This document shows positions 32,334 through 42,460 of a DNA stretch of 64,000 nt, piece after piece. The notes under the pieces are model-generated. The model was not told the origin of the DNA, searched no databases, and saw only the letters and a program-made list of their open reading frames with translations. The DNA comes from Rouxiella aceris. Lineage in GTDB: Bacteria; Pseudomonadota; Gammaproteobacteria; Enterobacterales; Enterobacteriaceae. The translations under genes were made by a program, and so were the position numbers. Numbering within the stretch: the first letter of the stretch is position 1; every line of letters begins with the position of its first letter. The DNA is taken from NCBI RefSeq assembly GCF_012933545.1, contig NZ_JAADJU010000010.1, forward strand, positions 1 through 64,000, given 5' to 3'.

Positions 32334-32728
32334 AAATACCGCCTTTTAACTTGCTGATAAGATACTGACCCATTCTAGACAATCGGCGTCAATGAGTCTT
32401 GCAGGAAAGCATGTTGCCCATAACAGCAGTCTTGTTAACCCTTATCGTCCGGCGATTCAAGATGATAACCGCCGATTTTGCGATAAAAGCGTTAAACATG
32501 ATGCGTCTGTGATTCATTTTTGTTACAAATGATCCCGTCGTTATGGCGTTATTTATTGAAAGCCTCCTTTATTTAATGGCATATAAAACCCGTTATTCAG
32601 CGGTGTCGACACCCTATACTGGCGGCTTGTTTGACTATGGTTGAGGTTCCTTCTCCCGGCAAACAAGCGGCTCTGATGCGTTGCTGGCCTTTGCCACCGC
32701 ATCCCGACCCTATTGCGAGGATTATTCT
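32334..32728. other. Divergent intergenic region sohB / yciK
   Basis: 395 bp. Promoters for both genes must lie here. I see no repeats, terminators or additional genes. Confidence 0.5.
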
Positions 32729-33490
32729 GTGCATTATCATCCAAAATCAGACTTACTCCGCCAACGTATTATTCTGGTCACCGGTGCCGGTGACGGCATT
32801 GGCCGCGAAGCCGCCCTCACCTACGCCCGCTTTGGTGCCCAGGTTATTTTACTGGGACGAACCGAAAGCAAACTGTTGGCGGTACAACAGGAAATCACCC
32901 GCGCCGGGGGCTTGCCTGCACAGTCCATCGTCCTCGATTTGCTTACTGCAACGGCAGAAGATTGCCAGCAGGTTGCCGGGCAAATCACTCAATGGGTGCC
33001 GCGTCTCGACGGCGTACTGCACAATGCCGGGCTACTTAGCGAAATTGTGCCGGTAGCCGATATCAAGTTGCAAGACTGGCTGGATGTGATGCAGGTGAAC
33101 GTCAATGCCACCTTTATGCTGACCCAGGCGTTGCTGCCGCTATTGCTAAAATCGGCCAGTGCTTCGCTGGTCTTTACCAGCTCCAGCGTTGGGCGTGAAG
33201 GCCGCAGCGGCTGGGGTGCCTATGCGGTATCCAAGTTTGCTACCGAAGGGCTGATGCAGGTACTGGCCGATGAATATAAACAGACTAACTTGCGGGTTAA
33301 CTGCATCAATCCGGGGGGAACGCGCACCAGTATGCGGGCATCTGCTTTCCCGGATGAAGATAGCCAGAAGCTAAAAACCCCTGCCGATATTATGCCGTTA
33401 TATCTTTATCTGATGGGGGATGACAGTCGTCGCAAAACCGGCATCAGTTTTGATGCCCAGCCCGGCCGTAAAGCCGGTCCAGCTGAATAA
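32729..33490 (+). CDS. yciK: Short-chain dehydrogenase YciK
   Basis: 253 residues from the GTG at 32729, giving the family N terminus (V/M)HYHPKSDLL; GAGG at 32717-32720 is well placed. A longer frame from 32681 is not family-like. Rossmann motif TGAGDGIG near residue 18, catalytic Ser in FTSSSVGR and Tyr-x3-Lys in YAVSK. NAD(P)-dependent SDR enzyme whose substrate is unknown. The next gene, btuR, follows after 14 bp and is probably cotranscribed. Confidence 0.93.
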   Translation: MHYHPKSDLLRQRIILVTGAGDGIGREAALTYARFGAQVILLGRTESKLLAVQQEITRAGGLPAQSIVLDLLTATAEDCQQVAGQITQWVPRLDGVLHNAGLLSEIVPVADIKLQDWLDVMQVNVNATFMLTQALLPLLLKSASASLVFTSSSVGREGRSGWGAYAVSKFATEGLMQVLADEYKQTNLRVNCINPGGTRTSMRASAFPDEDSQKLKTPADIMPLYLYLMGDDSRRKTGISFDAQPGRKAGPAE

Positions 33491-33504
33491 ATCGAGCACA
33501 CTCC

Positions 33505-34095
33505 ATGACCACAGATCGCCACCAGCAACGCCAGCAAAAATTAAAACAGCAGGTCGATGCCCGTATTGAAGCCGCCACCCAGGCCCGCGGGATCCTGATT
33601 ATCCTCACCGGCAACGGTAAAGGCAAAACCACCGGTGCGTTTGGCACCGTCACCCGCGCAGTAGGACACGGTCAGCGCGCCGGGGTGATCCAGTTTATTA
33701 AAGGAGAATGGCCAAATGGGGAACGCAATCTGTTGGAACCTCACGGCGTTGAATTTCAGGTAATGGCAACCGGTTTTACCTGGGAGACGCAGAATAAAGA
33801 AACCGATACCCAGGCCTGTCAGGCAGTGTGGCAACATGGCAAACGTATGCTGGCCGACCCCTCGCTTGATCTGGTGGTGCTTGATGAGCTGACTTATATG
33901 CTCAGCTTTGCCTATCTGGATTTGCAGGAGGTGATCGACGCCTTAACTGCGCGCCCGGCCCATCAAACAGTGATTATCACCGGTCGTGGCTGTCATCGCG
34001 ATCTGCTGGAAATGGCTGACACTGTCAGCGAATTACGCCCGGTAAAACACGCCTTTGACGCCGGCATTATGGCGCAACAGGGCATTGACTGGTAA
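33505..34095 (+). CDS. btuR: Corrinoid adenosyltransferase
   Basis: 196 residues. Transfers the adenosyl group of ATP to cob(I)alamin to make adenosylcobalamin; CobA/BtuR type. The modified P-loop GNGKGKTT is at about 36-43, and the ends of the corrinoid pocket (FTWETQ, LDELTYML) are intact. Pairs with yciK. Its bidirectional terminator with rluB has been split by the element at 34139. Confidence 0.95.
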   Translation: MTTDRHQQRQQKLKQQVDARIEAATQARGILIILTGNGKGKTTGAFGTVTRAVGHGQRAGVIQFIKGEWPNGERNLLEPHGVEFQVMATGFTWETQNKETDTQACQAVWQHGKRMLADPSLDLVVLDELTYMLSFAYLDLQEVIDALTARPAHQTVIITGRGCHRDLLEMADTVSELRPVKHAFDAGIMAQQGIDW

Positions 34096-34110
34096 AAGCC
34101 AGGTAGTGCA

Positions 34111-34138
34111 AAAAAAAACGCAGCACTAAGGCTGCGTT
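34111..34138 (-). terminator. btuR/rluB terminator stem-loop, left copy with A run
   Basis: Eight A (34111-34118) then hairpin CGCAGC-CTTAGTGC family (CGCAGCACTAAGGCTGCG). Seen from the minus strand the hairpin is followed by eight T, so this copy can still stop transcription coming leftward from rluB. The 21 bases 34118-34138 recur at 34271-34291. Confidence 0.85.
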
Positions 34139-34270
34139 CAGACGGCTGACAAAGTTCGTTATTAGGGAGAGTACACCGTTGGGGTCGTAGCGGGCTTGCC
34201 CGCCGGAGCGCCCCTAGGTGTGCTATGCCCGGGTATCTCGATCATCAAGACGACTTGGTCATCAAACTCT
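34139..34270 (-). mobile_element. Terminator-inserted element, copy 3 (132 bp)
   Basis: Same element as at 12419, 23470 and 54184 but in the opposite orientation. It has the most differences of the four copies (for example GACCAAGTC at the left terminal repeat). Flanked by perfect 21-bp direct repeats equal to the shared btuR/rluB terminator hairpin. Confidence 0.88.
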
Positions 34271-34296
34271 ACGCAGCACTAAGGCTGCGTTTTTTA
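34271..34296 (+). terminator. btuR terminator, right copy with T run
   Basis: ACGCAGC-ACTAAG-GCTGCGT followed by T5-6: the working terminator for rightward transcription from btuR. It is identical to the left copy at 34118-34138. Confidence 0.88.
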
Positions 34297-34312
34297 ATAC
34301 CAGATCGGCAGC

Positions 34313-35557
34313 TTAGTGCTTGGCTGAACCACTGCTGCGACGCACAGGGGCAACCTGAGTATGACGCTTGACGGCACGACGGATCTGGTTGGCCTTGACC
34401 CGACGACGATCGCGCTCAACCGGCATCTTGCTGACAGTTTCTTCGTTCATCTCTACCAATTGACGCAGGTAGTTGATATCCGGAAGATCCAGCTCTTTAT
34501 AGCCGCCACGCGGCAGGCCTTTCGGCAGATTAAGATCGCCGTAACGTACACGGATCAGACGGCTGACTTGCACACCGACGGCTTCCCACAGGCGACGAAC
34601 TTCGCGGTTACGCCCTTCAGTCAAGGTTACGTTGTACCACTGGTTAATCCCTTCCCCACCCTGATATTTAATGGTGCGGAAAGCGGCTGGGCCGTCTTCC
34701 AACTGAACGCCACGGCTCAGCTGTTTGATTTTCTCGTCGTCGATCTGACCGAAAACACGCACCGCGTATTCACGTTCAACTTCACGACTTGGGTGCATCA
34801 GGCGGTTAGCCAGTTCACCGTCAGTGGTAAACAGCAACAGACCCGAGGTATTGACGTCGAGACGGCCAACCGCCACCCAGCGTGAGCCACGCATTTTAGG
34901 CAGACGATCGAACACGGTAGGACGGCCTTCAGGGTCGCTGCGCGTACAAAGTTCACCTTCCGGCTTGTAGTAAGCCAGTACGCGACAGACAGTATCCTGC
35001 GCTTCGAGAATGGACAGCACATGACCATCAAGACGGATCTTGGTGCCGGCAGTCAACTCAACGCGATCGCCCAGGGTAGAGATTTTACCGTCTACACTGA
35101 TACGACCTTGCTGGATCATCGCTTCTACTTCGCGACGCGAACCGTGACCGGCGCGGGCTAATACTTTTTGCAGTTTTTCACTTTGCAGACCTTCGCCTTC
35201 GTCCAGCGCGTTCTTTGGCTTTTCGTATTTCGGCGCTTCTTCTGCTTCGTCGTCACTGACTTTTTTCACCAACAGGGTCTCAGCACGTGGCTTGGTGCTA
35301 CGGGGTTTATCACCCTGCGGCTTTCCATTACGTGGTTGATCCATGCGTGGTTTTTCAGTACGAGGTCTGTCCGCACGGGGTTTATCCGCGCCGATGTTCT
35401 CCGCAGCGACTTTACCGCCACGGGCTTTTTCTATCCGAGATTTGTCTGCGCCGGGCTTTTTGCCGCGCGGCTTATCTGCTTCGGCACGCTGGAAACGCGG
35501 CTTATCAGAGGAAAACTTATCGTTTTTTTGCTTACTGGAATTAAACTTCTCGCTCAT
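34313..35557 (-). CDS. rluB: 23S rRNA pseudouridine(2605) synthase RluB with long N-terminal extension
   Basis: 414 residues against about 291 in E. coli. The conserved enzyme begins at residue ~126 ([19 protein letters not shown]4-like domain) and has the catalytic Asp234 in [13 protein letters not shown]. It converts U2605 of 23S rRNA. Residues 1-125 are an extra, very basic, low-complexity segment with repeated DKPR/EKPR/TKPR motifs (about residues 18-91), then an acidic patch (SDDEAEEAP). The usual start would be deep inside; no internal ATG with a ribosome site is obvious, so the extension is probably translated. It may bind RNA, by inference from composition. Confidence 0.93.
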   Translation of the reverse strand: MSEKFNSSKQKNDKFSSDKPRFQRAEADKPRGKKPGADKSRIEKARGGKVAAENIGADKPRADRPRTEKPRMDQPRNGKPQGDKPRSTKPRAETLLVKKVSDDEAEEAPKYEKPKNALDEGEGLQSEKLQKVLARAGHGSRREVEAMIQQGRISVDGKISTLGDRVELTAGTKIRLDGHVLSILEAQDTVCRVLAYYKPEGELCTRSDPEGRPTVFDRLPKMRGSRWVAVGRLDVNTSGLLLFTTDGELANRLMHPSREVEREYAVRVFGQIDDEKIKQLSRGVQLEDGPAAFRTIKYQGGEGINQWYNVTLTEGRNREVRRLWEAVGVQVSRLIRVRYGDLNLPKGLPRGGYKELDLPDINYLRQLVEMNEETVSKMPVERDRRRVKANQIRRAVKRHTQVAPVRRSSGSAKH

Positions 35558-35757
35558 TGAGCAGCCTCATTTGTCGCCTTCACAGGCGTCGGGGGGAGCA
35601 GACAGCGCAACCTGAAAGATTGTCTGTCTGCGAGAAAACAGTGACTTACGAAAAAGTCAGCCCTCCATTATACACAGTTATAGCCACTATGTACCGATGA
35701 TTGTGGATAAAACGCTTAAATTTTATCCATTACCTTTACCTGCAAAATGGCCGCAGA

Positions 35758-36378
35758 TTAACGGAAAGGCGTCGGATCGCCGGCACCTTCGCGGACCACT
35801 TCCGGGATCGAGTCGGTCAAATCGATAACCGTCGTCGGCTGTTGTCCCAGAGAACCCCCGTCAATAATCAAATCCACCAGCTTGCCGATGCTCTCTTTGA
35901 TCTCTTCAGGATCGGATTCCGCAAAGTCATTGCCCGGCAACATCAGGGTGGTGGACATCAGCGGTTCACCCAGCACGTCGAGCAGTGCCAGCGCGATAGG
36001 ATTGGAGGGAACGCGCATACCAATGGTTTTACGTTTCTCGCTCATCAGGCGACGCGGTACTTCTTTGGTGGCTTTAAGAATAAACGTGTAATTACCCGGC
36101 GTATTATTTTTCATTAAACGGAAGGCCGAGTTATCCACATAGGCATAGGTCGAAAGCTCGGAAAGATCGCGGCAAACCAGAGTGAAGTTATGGTTGCCAT
36201 CCAGTTGCCGAATGCGACAAATACGCTCCATTGAATTTTTATCTTCCAGGCGACAACCCAAGGCATAGCCCGAATCCGTTGGATAGACGATCACGCATCC
36301 TTTGCGCAGCATATCCACAGCCTGGTTGATCAACCGCGGTTGCGGATTTTCAGGATGGATATAAAAGTACTGACTCAT
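35758..36378 (-). CDS. yciO: YciO, Sua5/YrdC-family protein
   Basis: 206 residues. YrdC-type fold related to threonylcarbamoyl-AMP synthases (TsaC/Sua5); the ATP/threonine pocket includes YPTDSGYALGC and KNNTPGNYTFILKAT. YciO is a paralogue of TsaC and its role in vivo is unclear. It is in the same direction as rnm, 110 bp downstream of it, as in E. coli. Confidence 0.94.
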   Translation of the reverse strand: MSQYFYIHPENPQPRLINQAVDMLRKGCVIVYPTDSGYALGCRLEDKNSMERICRIRQLDGNHNFTLVCRDLSELSTYAYVDNSAFRLMKNNTPGNYTFILKATKEVPRRLMSEKRKTIGMRVPSNPIALALLDVLGEPLMSTTLMLPGNDFAESDPEEIKESIGKLVDLIIDGGSLGQQPTTVIDLTDSIPEVVREGAGDPTPFR

Positions 36379-36488
36379 GTTAATTCCTCTCTATCGTTTG
36401 CAGACCGTCTTGTCTGCCAGCAGAAAGTACCGGGGAAACTATGTTCCCGACGGGTATCTCTTGCTTTAATCCGCTTGCGGGACTGTGT

Positions 36489-37361
36489 TTATCGCGACTG
36501 TGGCCAGTCCTGCCAGACGGCCTGTACGTTGGCCGGTAGCCAAAGTTTGCGCCCCAGCTCGATCCACGAACAGGGGAGATGAAAGTCCGACCCCTGCGAT
36601 GCCAGTAAATTATAGTCACGGGCCAATACGGCGTGTTGCGTGCGCTCATCGGGCGACTGCTGACACTGCGCCACTTCCATGGCATCGCCGCCATGTTCGG
36701 CAAAATAAGCCAATAACCTTTTTAACCATTTGGCGGATAAATCATAGCGTCCGGGATGGGCGACCACGGCCTGACCACCAGATTGGTGAATAACATCAAC
36801 GGCTTCTTCTATTGTACACCACTGTGGCGGAACATAACCGGTATTGCCCTTGGCGAGATATTTTTTAAATACCTTGGCGATATTGTCCGCGATGCCGATT
36901 TCCACCAGATAACGGGCAAAGTGCGCGCGGGTTACCGCCCCGCCCTGCGCCAGACGCAGCGCACCTTCATAGGCCCCTTCAATACGGGCCTTGGCCAGGC
37001 GGCGGCCAATCTCCTGCGCCCGTTCCACCCGCAATTGAGCCTGACGCTCAAGCAGGCCGACCATCGCCGGATGCTGCGGATCGATACGCAGCCCGACAAT
37101 ATGAATCTCATGGTTTTCCCACAGTGTCGAAATTTCCACACCGTTAATCAGTTGCAGCGGTAACTGTTGATCCGCAATGGCCGCCGCCGCGCGCGCCAAT
37201 CCTTCGGTGCTGTCGTGGTCGGTAATGGCCAGCACGCCAACGCGCATCTCCACCGCACGAGCGACCAGCGCTTCGGGCGTCAGATAACCGTCGGAGGCGG
37301 TAGTATGGCTATGCAGATCGTAAAGGGTGAAGGCAGGTGAATCAGATAAACTTGCTGTCAT
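36489..37361 (-). CDS. rnm: RNase AM (PHP-domain 5'-3' exoribonuclease, formerly TrpH/YciV)
   Basis: About 290 residues from the Met beginning [11 protein letters not shown]; a start 14 codons earlier (37403) is possible, and neither has a strong ribosome site. The PHP metal site is visible as [12 protein letters not shown] near the N terminus, [14 protein letters not shown] and [11 protein letters not shown]. In E. coli this enzyme matures the 5' ends of 5S and 23S rRNA and degrades 3',5'-bisphosphonucleotides. It is divergent from the trp operon. Confidence 0.93.
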   Translation of the reverse strand: MTASLSDSPAFTLYDLHSHTTASDGYLTPEALVARAVEMRVGVLAITDHDSTEGLARAAAAIADQQLPLQLINGVEISTLWENHEIHIVGLRIDPQHPAMVGLLERQAQLRVERAQEIGRRLAKARIEGAYEGALRLAQGGAVTRAHFARYLVEIGIADNIAKVFKKYLAKGNTGYVPPQWCTIEEAVDVIHQSGGQAVVAHPGRYDLSAKWLKRLLAYFAEHGGDAMEVAQCQQSPDERTQHAVLARDYNLLASQGSDFHLPCSWIELGRKLWLPANVQAVWQDWPQSR

Positions 37362-37528
37362 AATAATTATAGAAAGGCTCTGTAAAAAAACTGCCGGTAT
37401 CATAACCCGTAACCTGTCGGCGAGTTACCGCTATCTCCGCTTTGTCCGCGGATTGTACAGCTTTTAAGCAAAGCGTAGTCAGGCGGACAGCCATGGCCAC
37501 GGAGGTGAAAATAATCAGTAAAAGGTGG

Positions 37529-37560
37529 TTGACTTTAGGGTGGTGAACTAGTTAACTAGT
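37529..37560 (+). promoter_or_regulatory. trp promoter and TrpR operator
   Basis: -35 TTGACT at 37529-37534, 17 bp, then -10 TTAACT at 37552-37557. The operator palindrome ACTAGTTAACTAGT (37547-37560) overlaps the -10 box and is the same arrangement as in E. coli. Repression by TrpR with tryptophan can be expected. Confidence 0.93.
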
Positions 37561-37656
37561 ACGCAAGTTCACAGGGCAACGTGGCAAGCGAATTCAAGGC
37601 AAGCACTACTTACTGTCACTACCCCTCGGCAATATGGGTATCAACAAGAGCGACTG

Positions 37657-37722
37657 ATGATGAAAATTAACATGACTTCTGTTAACAGCTGGTGGCGCGC
37701 TTCCCCTTTGCGGGCGGTGTAA
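37657..37722 (+). CDS. trpL: trp operon leader peptide
   Basis: 21 residues, MMKINMTSVNSWWRASPLRAV, with the tandem Trp codons (TGG TGG at 37690-37695) needed for attenuation. Either of the first two ATGs (37657, 37660) could start it. It lies between the promoter and the attenuator hairpin. Ribosome stalling at the Trp codons under starvation would favour the antiterminator. Confidence 0.9.
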   Translation: MMKINMTSVNSWWRASPLRAV

Positions 37723-37759
37723 TCGCGCATAGCTGTCATCAGACGCTGCAGATACCCCA

Positions 37760-37784
37760 GGCCCGCACAATGCGGGCTTTTTTG
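37760..37784 (+). terminator. trp attenuator
   Basis: GCCCGCA-CAA-TGCGGGC hairpin followed by seven T, about 38 bp after the trpL stop and 90 bp before trpE. Transcriptional attenuator of the trp operon. Confidence 0.92.
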
Positions 37785-37874
37785 TGGGCAAAGATCGGCA
37801 TTTACCCGGTGGCAGTTAAAGGGTAAAACTTTATTGAATATCACGCCTTTGGGGCGACAGAATCAGGAAAAATC

Positions 37875-39437
37875 ATGAGTAATCAACAACAAAAATTGGA
37901 ACTGTTGACCGCGCAAGGAAGTTACCGTGGCGATCCAACGGCGATTTTTCACCAACTGTGCGGCGCACGTCCGGCAACGCTGTTGCTGGAAAGCGCAGAA
38001 ATCAATACCAAAGAGAGCCTGAAAAGCCTGTTGATCATCGACAGCGCCCTGCGCATTACCGCCATGGGCCGCGTGGTGACCATTGCGGCACTGACCGCCA
38101 ACGGGGCGTCACTGCTGCCGCTGCTCGATGCCTCACTGCCCGCCGATGTCATCAATGTCGTGCGCCCCAACGGTCGTGAACTGACTTTCCCGCTGATTGA
38201 CAGCATGCAGGACGAAGATGCCCGCCTGCGTTCGCGTTCAGTATTCGACGCGCTGCGTAACGTCCTCCAACTGGTAGAGTCCCCGGCCGATGAACGTGAA
38301 GCCATGTTCCTTGGCGGTCTGTTTGCCTACGACCTGGTGGCCGGATTTGAAGACCTGCCGCAGCTCAGCGCCCAGCAACGCTGCCCTGATTTCTGTTTCT
38401 ATCTGGCAGAAACCTTGCTGGTGCTCGACCACCAGCAGCGCAGCAGCCGTTTGCAGGCCAGTCTGTTTACCCCTTCACAACAAGAGAAACAGCGCCTGCA
38501 GGCTCGCCTGGAACAACTGCAACATCAACTGCAGCAGCCACTGCACGCTATCCCGCAGCAAAGCGTGAGCGATATGCAGTTAAGCTGCAATCAAAGTGAT
38601 GAAGTCTTTGGTGCCGTGGTTGAAAAGATGAAAGAAGCCATCCGCGCCGGTGAAATTTTCCAGGTGGTGCCATCGCGCCGCTTCTCACTGCCGTGCCCTG
38701 CTCCGCTGGCAGCGTATGAAACGCTGAAAAACAATAATCCCAGCCCCTATATGTTCTTTATGCAGGATAACGATTTCACTCTGTTTGGCGCATCACCGGA
38801 AAGCGCACTGAAATATCAGGCCAGCAATCGTCAGATTGAAATTTACCCGATTGCCGGTACCCGCCCGCGCGGACGTCGCGCCGATGGTTCACTGGATGCC
38901 GATCTCGACAGCCGTATTGAACTGGAAATGCGTACCGATCATAAAGAGCTGGCTGAGCATCTGATGCTGGTTGACCTGGCGCGCAACGATTTGGCACGTA
39001 TCTGCGAGCCGGGAAGCCGTTATGTCGCCGACCTGACCAAAGTTGACCGTTACTCCTTTGTTATGCATTTGGTTTCCCGCGTGGTGGGCACACTGCGCGC
39101 CGATCTCGATGTGCTGCATGCTTATCAGGCGGTAATGAATATGGGTACCCTCACCGGAGCACCGAAAGTACGCGCCATGCAGCTGATTGCCGCCTCGGAA
39201 GGCACACGCCGCGGCAGTTACGGCGGCGCAGTGGGTTACTTCACCGCCCATGGCGACCTGGATACCTGCATCGTGATCCGCTCGGCTTACGTTGAAGATG
39301 GCATTGCCACCGTTCAAGCAGGTGGCGGCGTAGTGCTGGACTCCGTACCGCAGTCTGAAGCCGATGAAACTCGCAATAAAGCCCGTGCTGTGCTGCGCGC
39401 CATTGCCACAGCCCATCATGCCAAAGAGGTGTTTTAA
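37875..39437 (+). CDS. trpE: Anthranilate synthase component I
   Basis: 520 residues, full length. Chorismate to anthranilate with TrpG. N-terminal feedback region, C-terminal chorismate domain with [29 protein letters not shown] and [16 protein letters not shown]. First structural gene of the operon; AGGA precedes the ATG. The gap to trpG is one base (TAA-G-ATG), indicating coupling. Sensitive to tryptophan by homology. Confidence 0.97.
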   Translation: MSNQQQKLELLTAQGSYRGDPTAIFHQLCGARPATLLLESAEINTKESLKSLLIIDSALRITAMGRVVTIAALTANGASLLPLLDASLPADVINVVRPNGRELTFPLIDSMQDEDARLRSRSVFDALRNVLQLVESPADEREAMFLGGLFAYDLVAGFEDLPQLSAQQRCPDFCFYLAETLLVLDHQQRSSRLQASLFTPSQQEKQRLQARLEQLQHQLQQPLHAIPQQSVSDMQLSCNQSDEVFGAVVEKMKEAIRAGEIFQVVPSRRFSLPCPAPLAAYETLKNNNPSPYMFFMQDNDFTLFGASPESALKYQASNRQIEIYPIAGTRPRGRRADGSLDADLDSRIELEMRTDHKELAEHLMLVDLARNDLARICEPGSRYVADLTKVDRYSFVMHLVSRVVGTLRADLDVLHAYQAVMNMGTLTGAPKVRAMQLIAASEGTRRGSYGGAVGYFTAHGDLDTCIVIRSAYVEDGIATVQAGGGVVLDSVPQSEADETRNKARAVLRAIATAHHAKEVF

Positions 39438-39438
39438 G

Positions 39439-40017
39439 ATGGCCGACATTTTACTGATCGATAACGTCGATTCTTTTACCTACAACCTGGTGGACCAACT
39501 GCGCGCCAGCGGCCATAACGTGGTGATTTACCGCAATCAGATCCCGGCGGACATTATTGTTGAAAAGCTCAGCCAGCTGGAAAATCCGGTGCTGCTGCTC
39601 TCGCCAGGACCGGGGACCCCGTCACAAGCGGGCTGCATGCCAGAGCTGTTGCAACGTTTACGTGGCCAGTTGCCGATTATCGGTATCTGCCTTGGTCATC
39701 AGGCAATTGTCGAAGCCTATGGTGGTCATGTCGGTCAGGCGGGCGAGATCCTGCATGGTAAAGCCTCTTCTATCACCCATGACCAACAAGCGATGTTTGC
39801 CGGTATGCCTAACCCGCTGCCCGTTGCCCGTTACCATTCTCTGGTCGGCAGTCAGATCCCGTCGGGTCTGACCGTCAATGCTCGCTTTGGTGACATGGTA
39901 ATGGCCGTACGCCACGATCGGGACCGCGTTTGCGGCTTCCAGTTTCATCCCGAATCCATTTTAACGTCTCAGGGCGCCCGTCTGTTAGAACAGACCCTGG
40001 CCTGGGCTTTGGCGTAA
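39439..40017 (+). CDS. trpG: Anthranilate synthase component II (glutamine amidotransferase)
   Basis: 192 residues from the ATG at 39439. Class-I glutaminase that supplies ammonia to TrpE. Cys84 (GICLGHQ) and a His-Pro-Glu (FHPESI) near residues 170-172 make the triad. In E. coli TrpG is fused to TrpD; here it ends with its own stop, and trpD starts 11 bp later. This split form is typical of Serratia-type enterobacteria. Confidence 0.96.
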   Translation: MADILLIDNVDSFTYNLVDQLRASGHNVVIYRNQIPADIIVEKLSQLENPVLLLSPGPGTPSQAGCMPELLQRLRGQLPIIGICLGHQAIVEAYGGHVGQAGEILHGKASSITHDQQAMFAGMPNPLPVARYHSLVGSQIPSGLTVNARFGDMVMAVRHDRDRVCGFQFHPESILTSQGARLLEQTLAWALA

Positions 40018-40028
40018 GAGGAACCGTC

Positions 40029-41042
40029 ATGGAAACGCAAAATATTGCAGGTATTCTGGAAAACCTTTACCAGGCCCAAACGATGACCCAGCAACAGAGT
40101 CAACTGCTGTTTAGTGCCATTGTCAAAGGTGAACTGGAGCCTGCACAACTGGCAGCCGCTCTTATCAGCATGAAAGTACGCGGTGAACAACCGGCAGAAA
40201 TTGCCGGAGCTGCCCAGGCGCTGCTGGCGGATGCCGAGCCTTTTCCGCGCCCCGATTATCCGTTTGCCGATATTGTCGGTACCGGCGGCGATGGCACCAA
40301 CAGCATTAATATTTCTACCGCCAGCGCCTTTGTTGCTGCGTGCTGTGGTGCCAGCGTAGCCAAACATGGCAACCGCAGTGTTTCCAGTCGCTCGGGGTCG
40401 TCCGATTTACTGGCCGCCTTTGGCATTCGTCTGGATATGCCAGCCGAAGCCTCACGGGCGGCGCTGGATGAGTTAGGGGTGTGTTTTCTGTTTGCACCGC
40501 AATATCACACCGGTTTTCGCCATGCGATGCCGGTACGCAAAGCGCTGAAAACCCGTACGCTGTTTAACGTGCTGGGTCCGTTGATTAATCCGGCAAGACC
40601 GCCGTTGGCGCTGATTGGCGTCTACAGCCCGGAACTGGTGAAACCCATTGCCGAAACGCTGCGCACCCTGGGTTATCAACGCGCGGCCGTAGTACACGGC
40701 GGCGGCATGGATGAAGTAGCGATCCACGCCCCGACCCAGGTGGCGGAGCTGAAAGATGGCGAGATCACCACCTTTGAGCTGACGCCGCAGGACTTTGGTT
40801 TGGACAACTATCCGCTGTCGGCACTGCTCGGCGGCGAACCTGAAGAAAATCGTGACATTCTGGCACGCTTGTTACAAGGTAAAGGCGACCCGGCCCATGA
40901 AGCTGCGGTAGCGGCCAACGTGGCCATGTTACTGCGCCTTTTCGGTCAGGAAGATTTAAAACAAAATGCCCAACAAGCGTTGGCAGCAATGCGCAGTGGT
41001 GAACCCTACCAACGCGTTCGCGCATTGGCAGCAAGAGGATAA
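40029..41042 (+). CDS. trpD: Anthranilate phosphoribosyltransferase
   Basis: 337 residues from the ATG at 40029 (AGAGGAA upstream). Joins anthranilate and PRPP. The PRPP-binding glycine-rich stretch is [30 protein letters not shown] is the second conserved block. It is a free-standing enzyme, not fused to TrpG. The longer frame beginning inside trpG is an artefact. Confidence 0.96.
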   Translation: METQNIAGILENLYQAQTMTQQQSQLLFSAIVKGELEPAQLAAALISMKVRGEQPAEIAGAAQALLADAEPFPRPDYPFADIVGTGGDGTNSINISTASAFVAACCGASVAKHGNRSVSSRSGSSDLLAAFGIRLDMPAEASRAALDELGVCFLFAPQYHTGFRHAMPVRKALKTRTLFNVLGPLINPARPPLALIGVYSPELVKPIAETLRTLGYQRAAVVHGGGMDEVAIHAPTQVAELKDGEITTFELTPQDFGLDNYPLSALLGGEPEENRDILARLLQGKGDPAHEAAVAANVAMLLRLFGQEDLKQNAQQALAAMRSGEPYQRVRALAARG

Positions 41043-41045
41043 GTG

Positions 41046-42410
41046 ATGCAGCAGGAAACCGTGCTCCACAAGATTGTTCGTGACAAAGAAGTCTGGGTCG
41101 CGGCGCGAAAAGAACAGCAGCCCCTGGCCAGTTTTCAAAATGAGATCCACCAGAGTCAGCGCAGTTTTTATGACGCGTTGCAAGGGGCCAGAACCGCCTT
41201 TATTCTTGAATGCAAAAAAGCATCACCGTCAAAAGGCACCATTCGCGATAACTTTGATCCGGTCGCCATCGCCAAGGTATATAAAGATTATGCCTCTGCT
41301 ATCTCGGTACTGACTGACGAAAAATATTTCCAGGGCAGCTTTGATTTTCTGCCGCTGGTCAGCCAAACGGTAACCCAGCCGGTGTTGTGCAAAGATTTTA
41401 TTATCGATCCTTACCAGATCCATCTGGCGCGCTACTATCAGGCCGATGCCATTTTGCTGATGTTGTCGGTGTTGAATGACGAGCAGTATGTACAGTTGGC
41501 CGCCGTGGCGCACAGCCTGAATATGGGAATTTTGACCGAAGCCAGCAACGAAGAAGAGCTGGAGCGGGCGATTAAACTCAATGCCAAAGTCGTCGGGATC
41601 AATAACCGCGACCTGCGCGATCTGTCTATCGATCTCAATCGTACTCGCCAGTTGGCACCGCGCGTGCCACATGGGGTCACGGTGATCAGTGAGTCAGGGA
41701 TTAACGATTATGCTCATATCCGTGAGCTTAGTCGCTTTGCCAATGGTTTCCTGATTGGCAGTGCGCTGATGTCGGAACCCGATCTCACCAGCGCAGTGCG
41801 TCGCGTGCTGCTGGGTGAAAATAAAATCTGCGGTCTAACCCGTCCACAGGATGCCAATGTCGCCTATCACTCCGGTGCGCTGTACGGCGGACTGATTTTC
41901 GTTGAAGGTTCACCGCGCTTTATTGATAGCACCCAGGCGCGACTGGTACAAAGTGGCGCCCCGCTAAAATACGTCGGGGTATTTCGCAATGCGCCGATCG
42001 AAGCCGTGGCTGACAAGGCCAGCGCCCTGCACCTGTTTGCCGTGCAACTGCATGGCGATGAAGATCAGGCCTATATCAACGCGCTGCGGGAACAATTGCC
42101 AGCGGACTGCCAGATCTGGAAAGCCCTGAGCGTGACCGAGACTATGCCGCTGCGAGATCTGCAGCATGTCACCCGCTATGTGCTTGATAATGGCAAAGGC
42201 GGCACCGGTCAGCGTTTTGACTGGAGCACGTTACAGGGTGAAAAGCTCGACAACGTGCTGCTGGCTGGCGGACTGGGCGCAGATAACTGCGTTGAGGCTG
42301 CACAGCTGGGTTGCGCCGGGCTGGATTTTAACTCTGGCGTCGAGCGCGAACCCGGCATTAAAGATGCGGATAAAATTACCGCAGTATTCCAGACGCTGCG
42401 CGCTTATTAA
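41046..42410 (+). CDS. trpC: Bifunctional indole-3-glycerol-phosphate synthase / phosphoribosylanthranilate isomerase
   Basis: 454 residues, both halves present. TrpC half: LECKKASPSKG, VLTDEKYFQGSFD, CKDFIIDPYQ and EASNEEEL. TrpF half starts at about 255 (CGLTRPQDA) with the catalytic Asp in QLHGDEDQ. The fusion is standard for enterobacteria. ATG at 41046 follows the trpD stop by 3 bp (AGAGGA before it). A 101-bp gap with a strong hairpin separates it from trpB. Confidence 0.96.
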   Translation: MQQETVLHKIVRDKEVWVAARKEQQPLASFQNEIHQSQRSFYDALQGARTAFILECKKASPSKGTIRDNFDPVAIAKVYKDYASAISVLTDEKYFQGSFDFLPLVSQTVTQPVLCKDFIIDPYQIHLARYYQADAILLMLSVLNDEQYVQLAAVAHSLNMGILTEASNEEELERAIKLNAKVVGINNRDLRDLSIDLNRTRQLAPRVPHGVTVISESGINDYAHIRELSRFANGFLIGSALMSEPDLTSAVRRVLLGENKICGLTRPQDANVAYHSGALYGGLIFVEGSPRFIDSTQARLVQSGAPLKYVGVFRNAPIEAVADKASALHLFAVQLHGDEDQAYINALREQLPADCQIWKALSVTETMPLRDLQHVTRYVLDNGKGGTGQRFDWSTLQGEKLDNVLLAGGLGADNCVEAAQLGCAGLDFNSGVEREPGIKDADKITAVFQTLRAY

Positions 42411-42427
42411 ATCGAGCTGATACCCAT

Positions 42428-42460
42428 GCTGGCTGTTGCCGCCAGGCCGCAACAGCCAGC
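42428..42460 (+). other. Perfect 12-bp inverted repeat in the trpC-trpB gap
   Basis: GCTGGCTGTTGC (42428-42439) and GCAACAGCCAGC (42449-42460), 9-base loop. No T run follows. It is the main content of a 101-bp spacer that is much shorter in E. coli. It could stabilise or mark processing of the upstream trp mRNA. Confidence 0.8.

Noticed and set aside
39930-41042. Extended trpD start inside trpG, suggesting a trpG-trpD fusion
   Set aside because: It is in a different reading frame from trpG. trpG has its own stop at 40017, and trpD has a good start at 40029.
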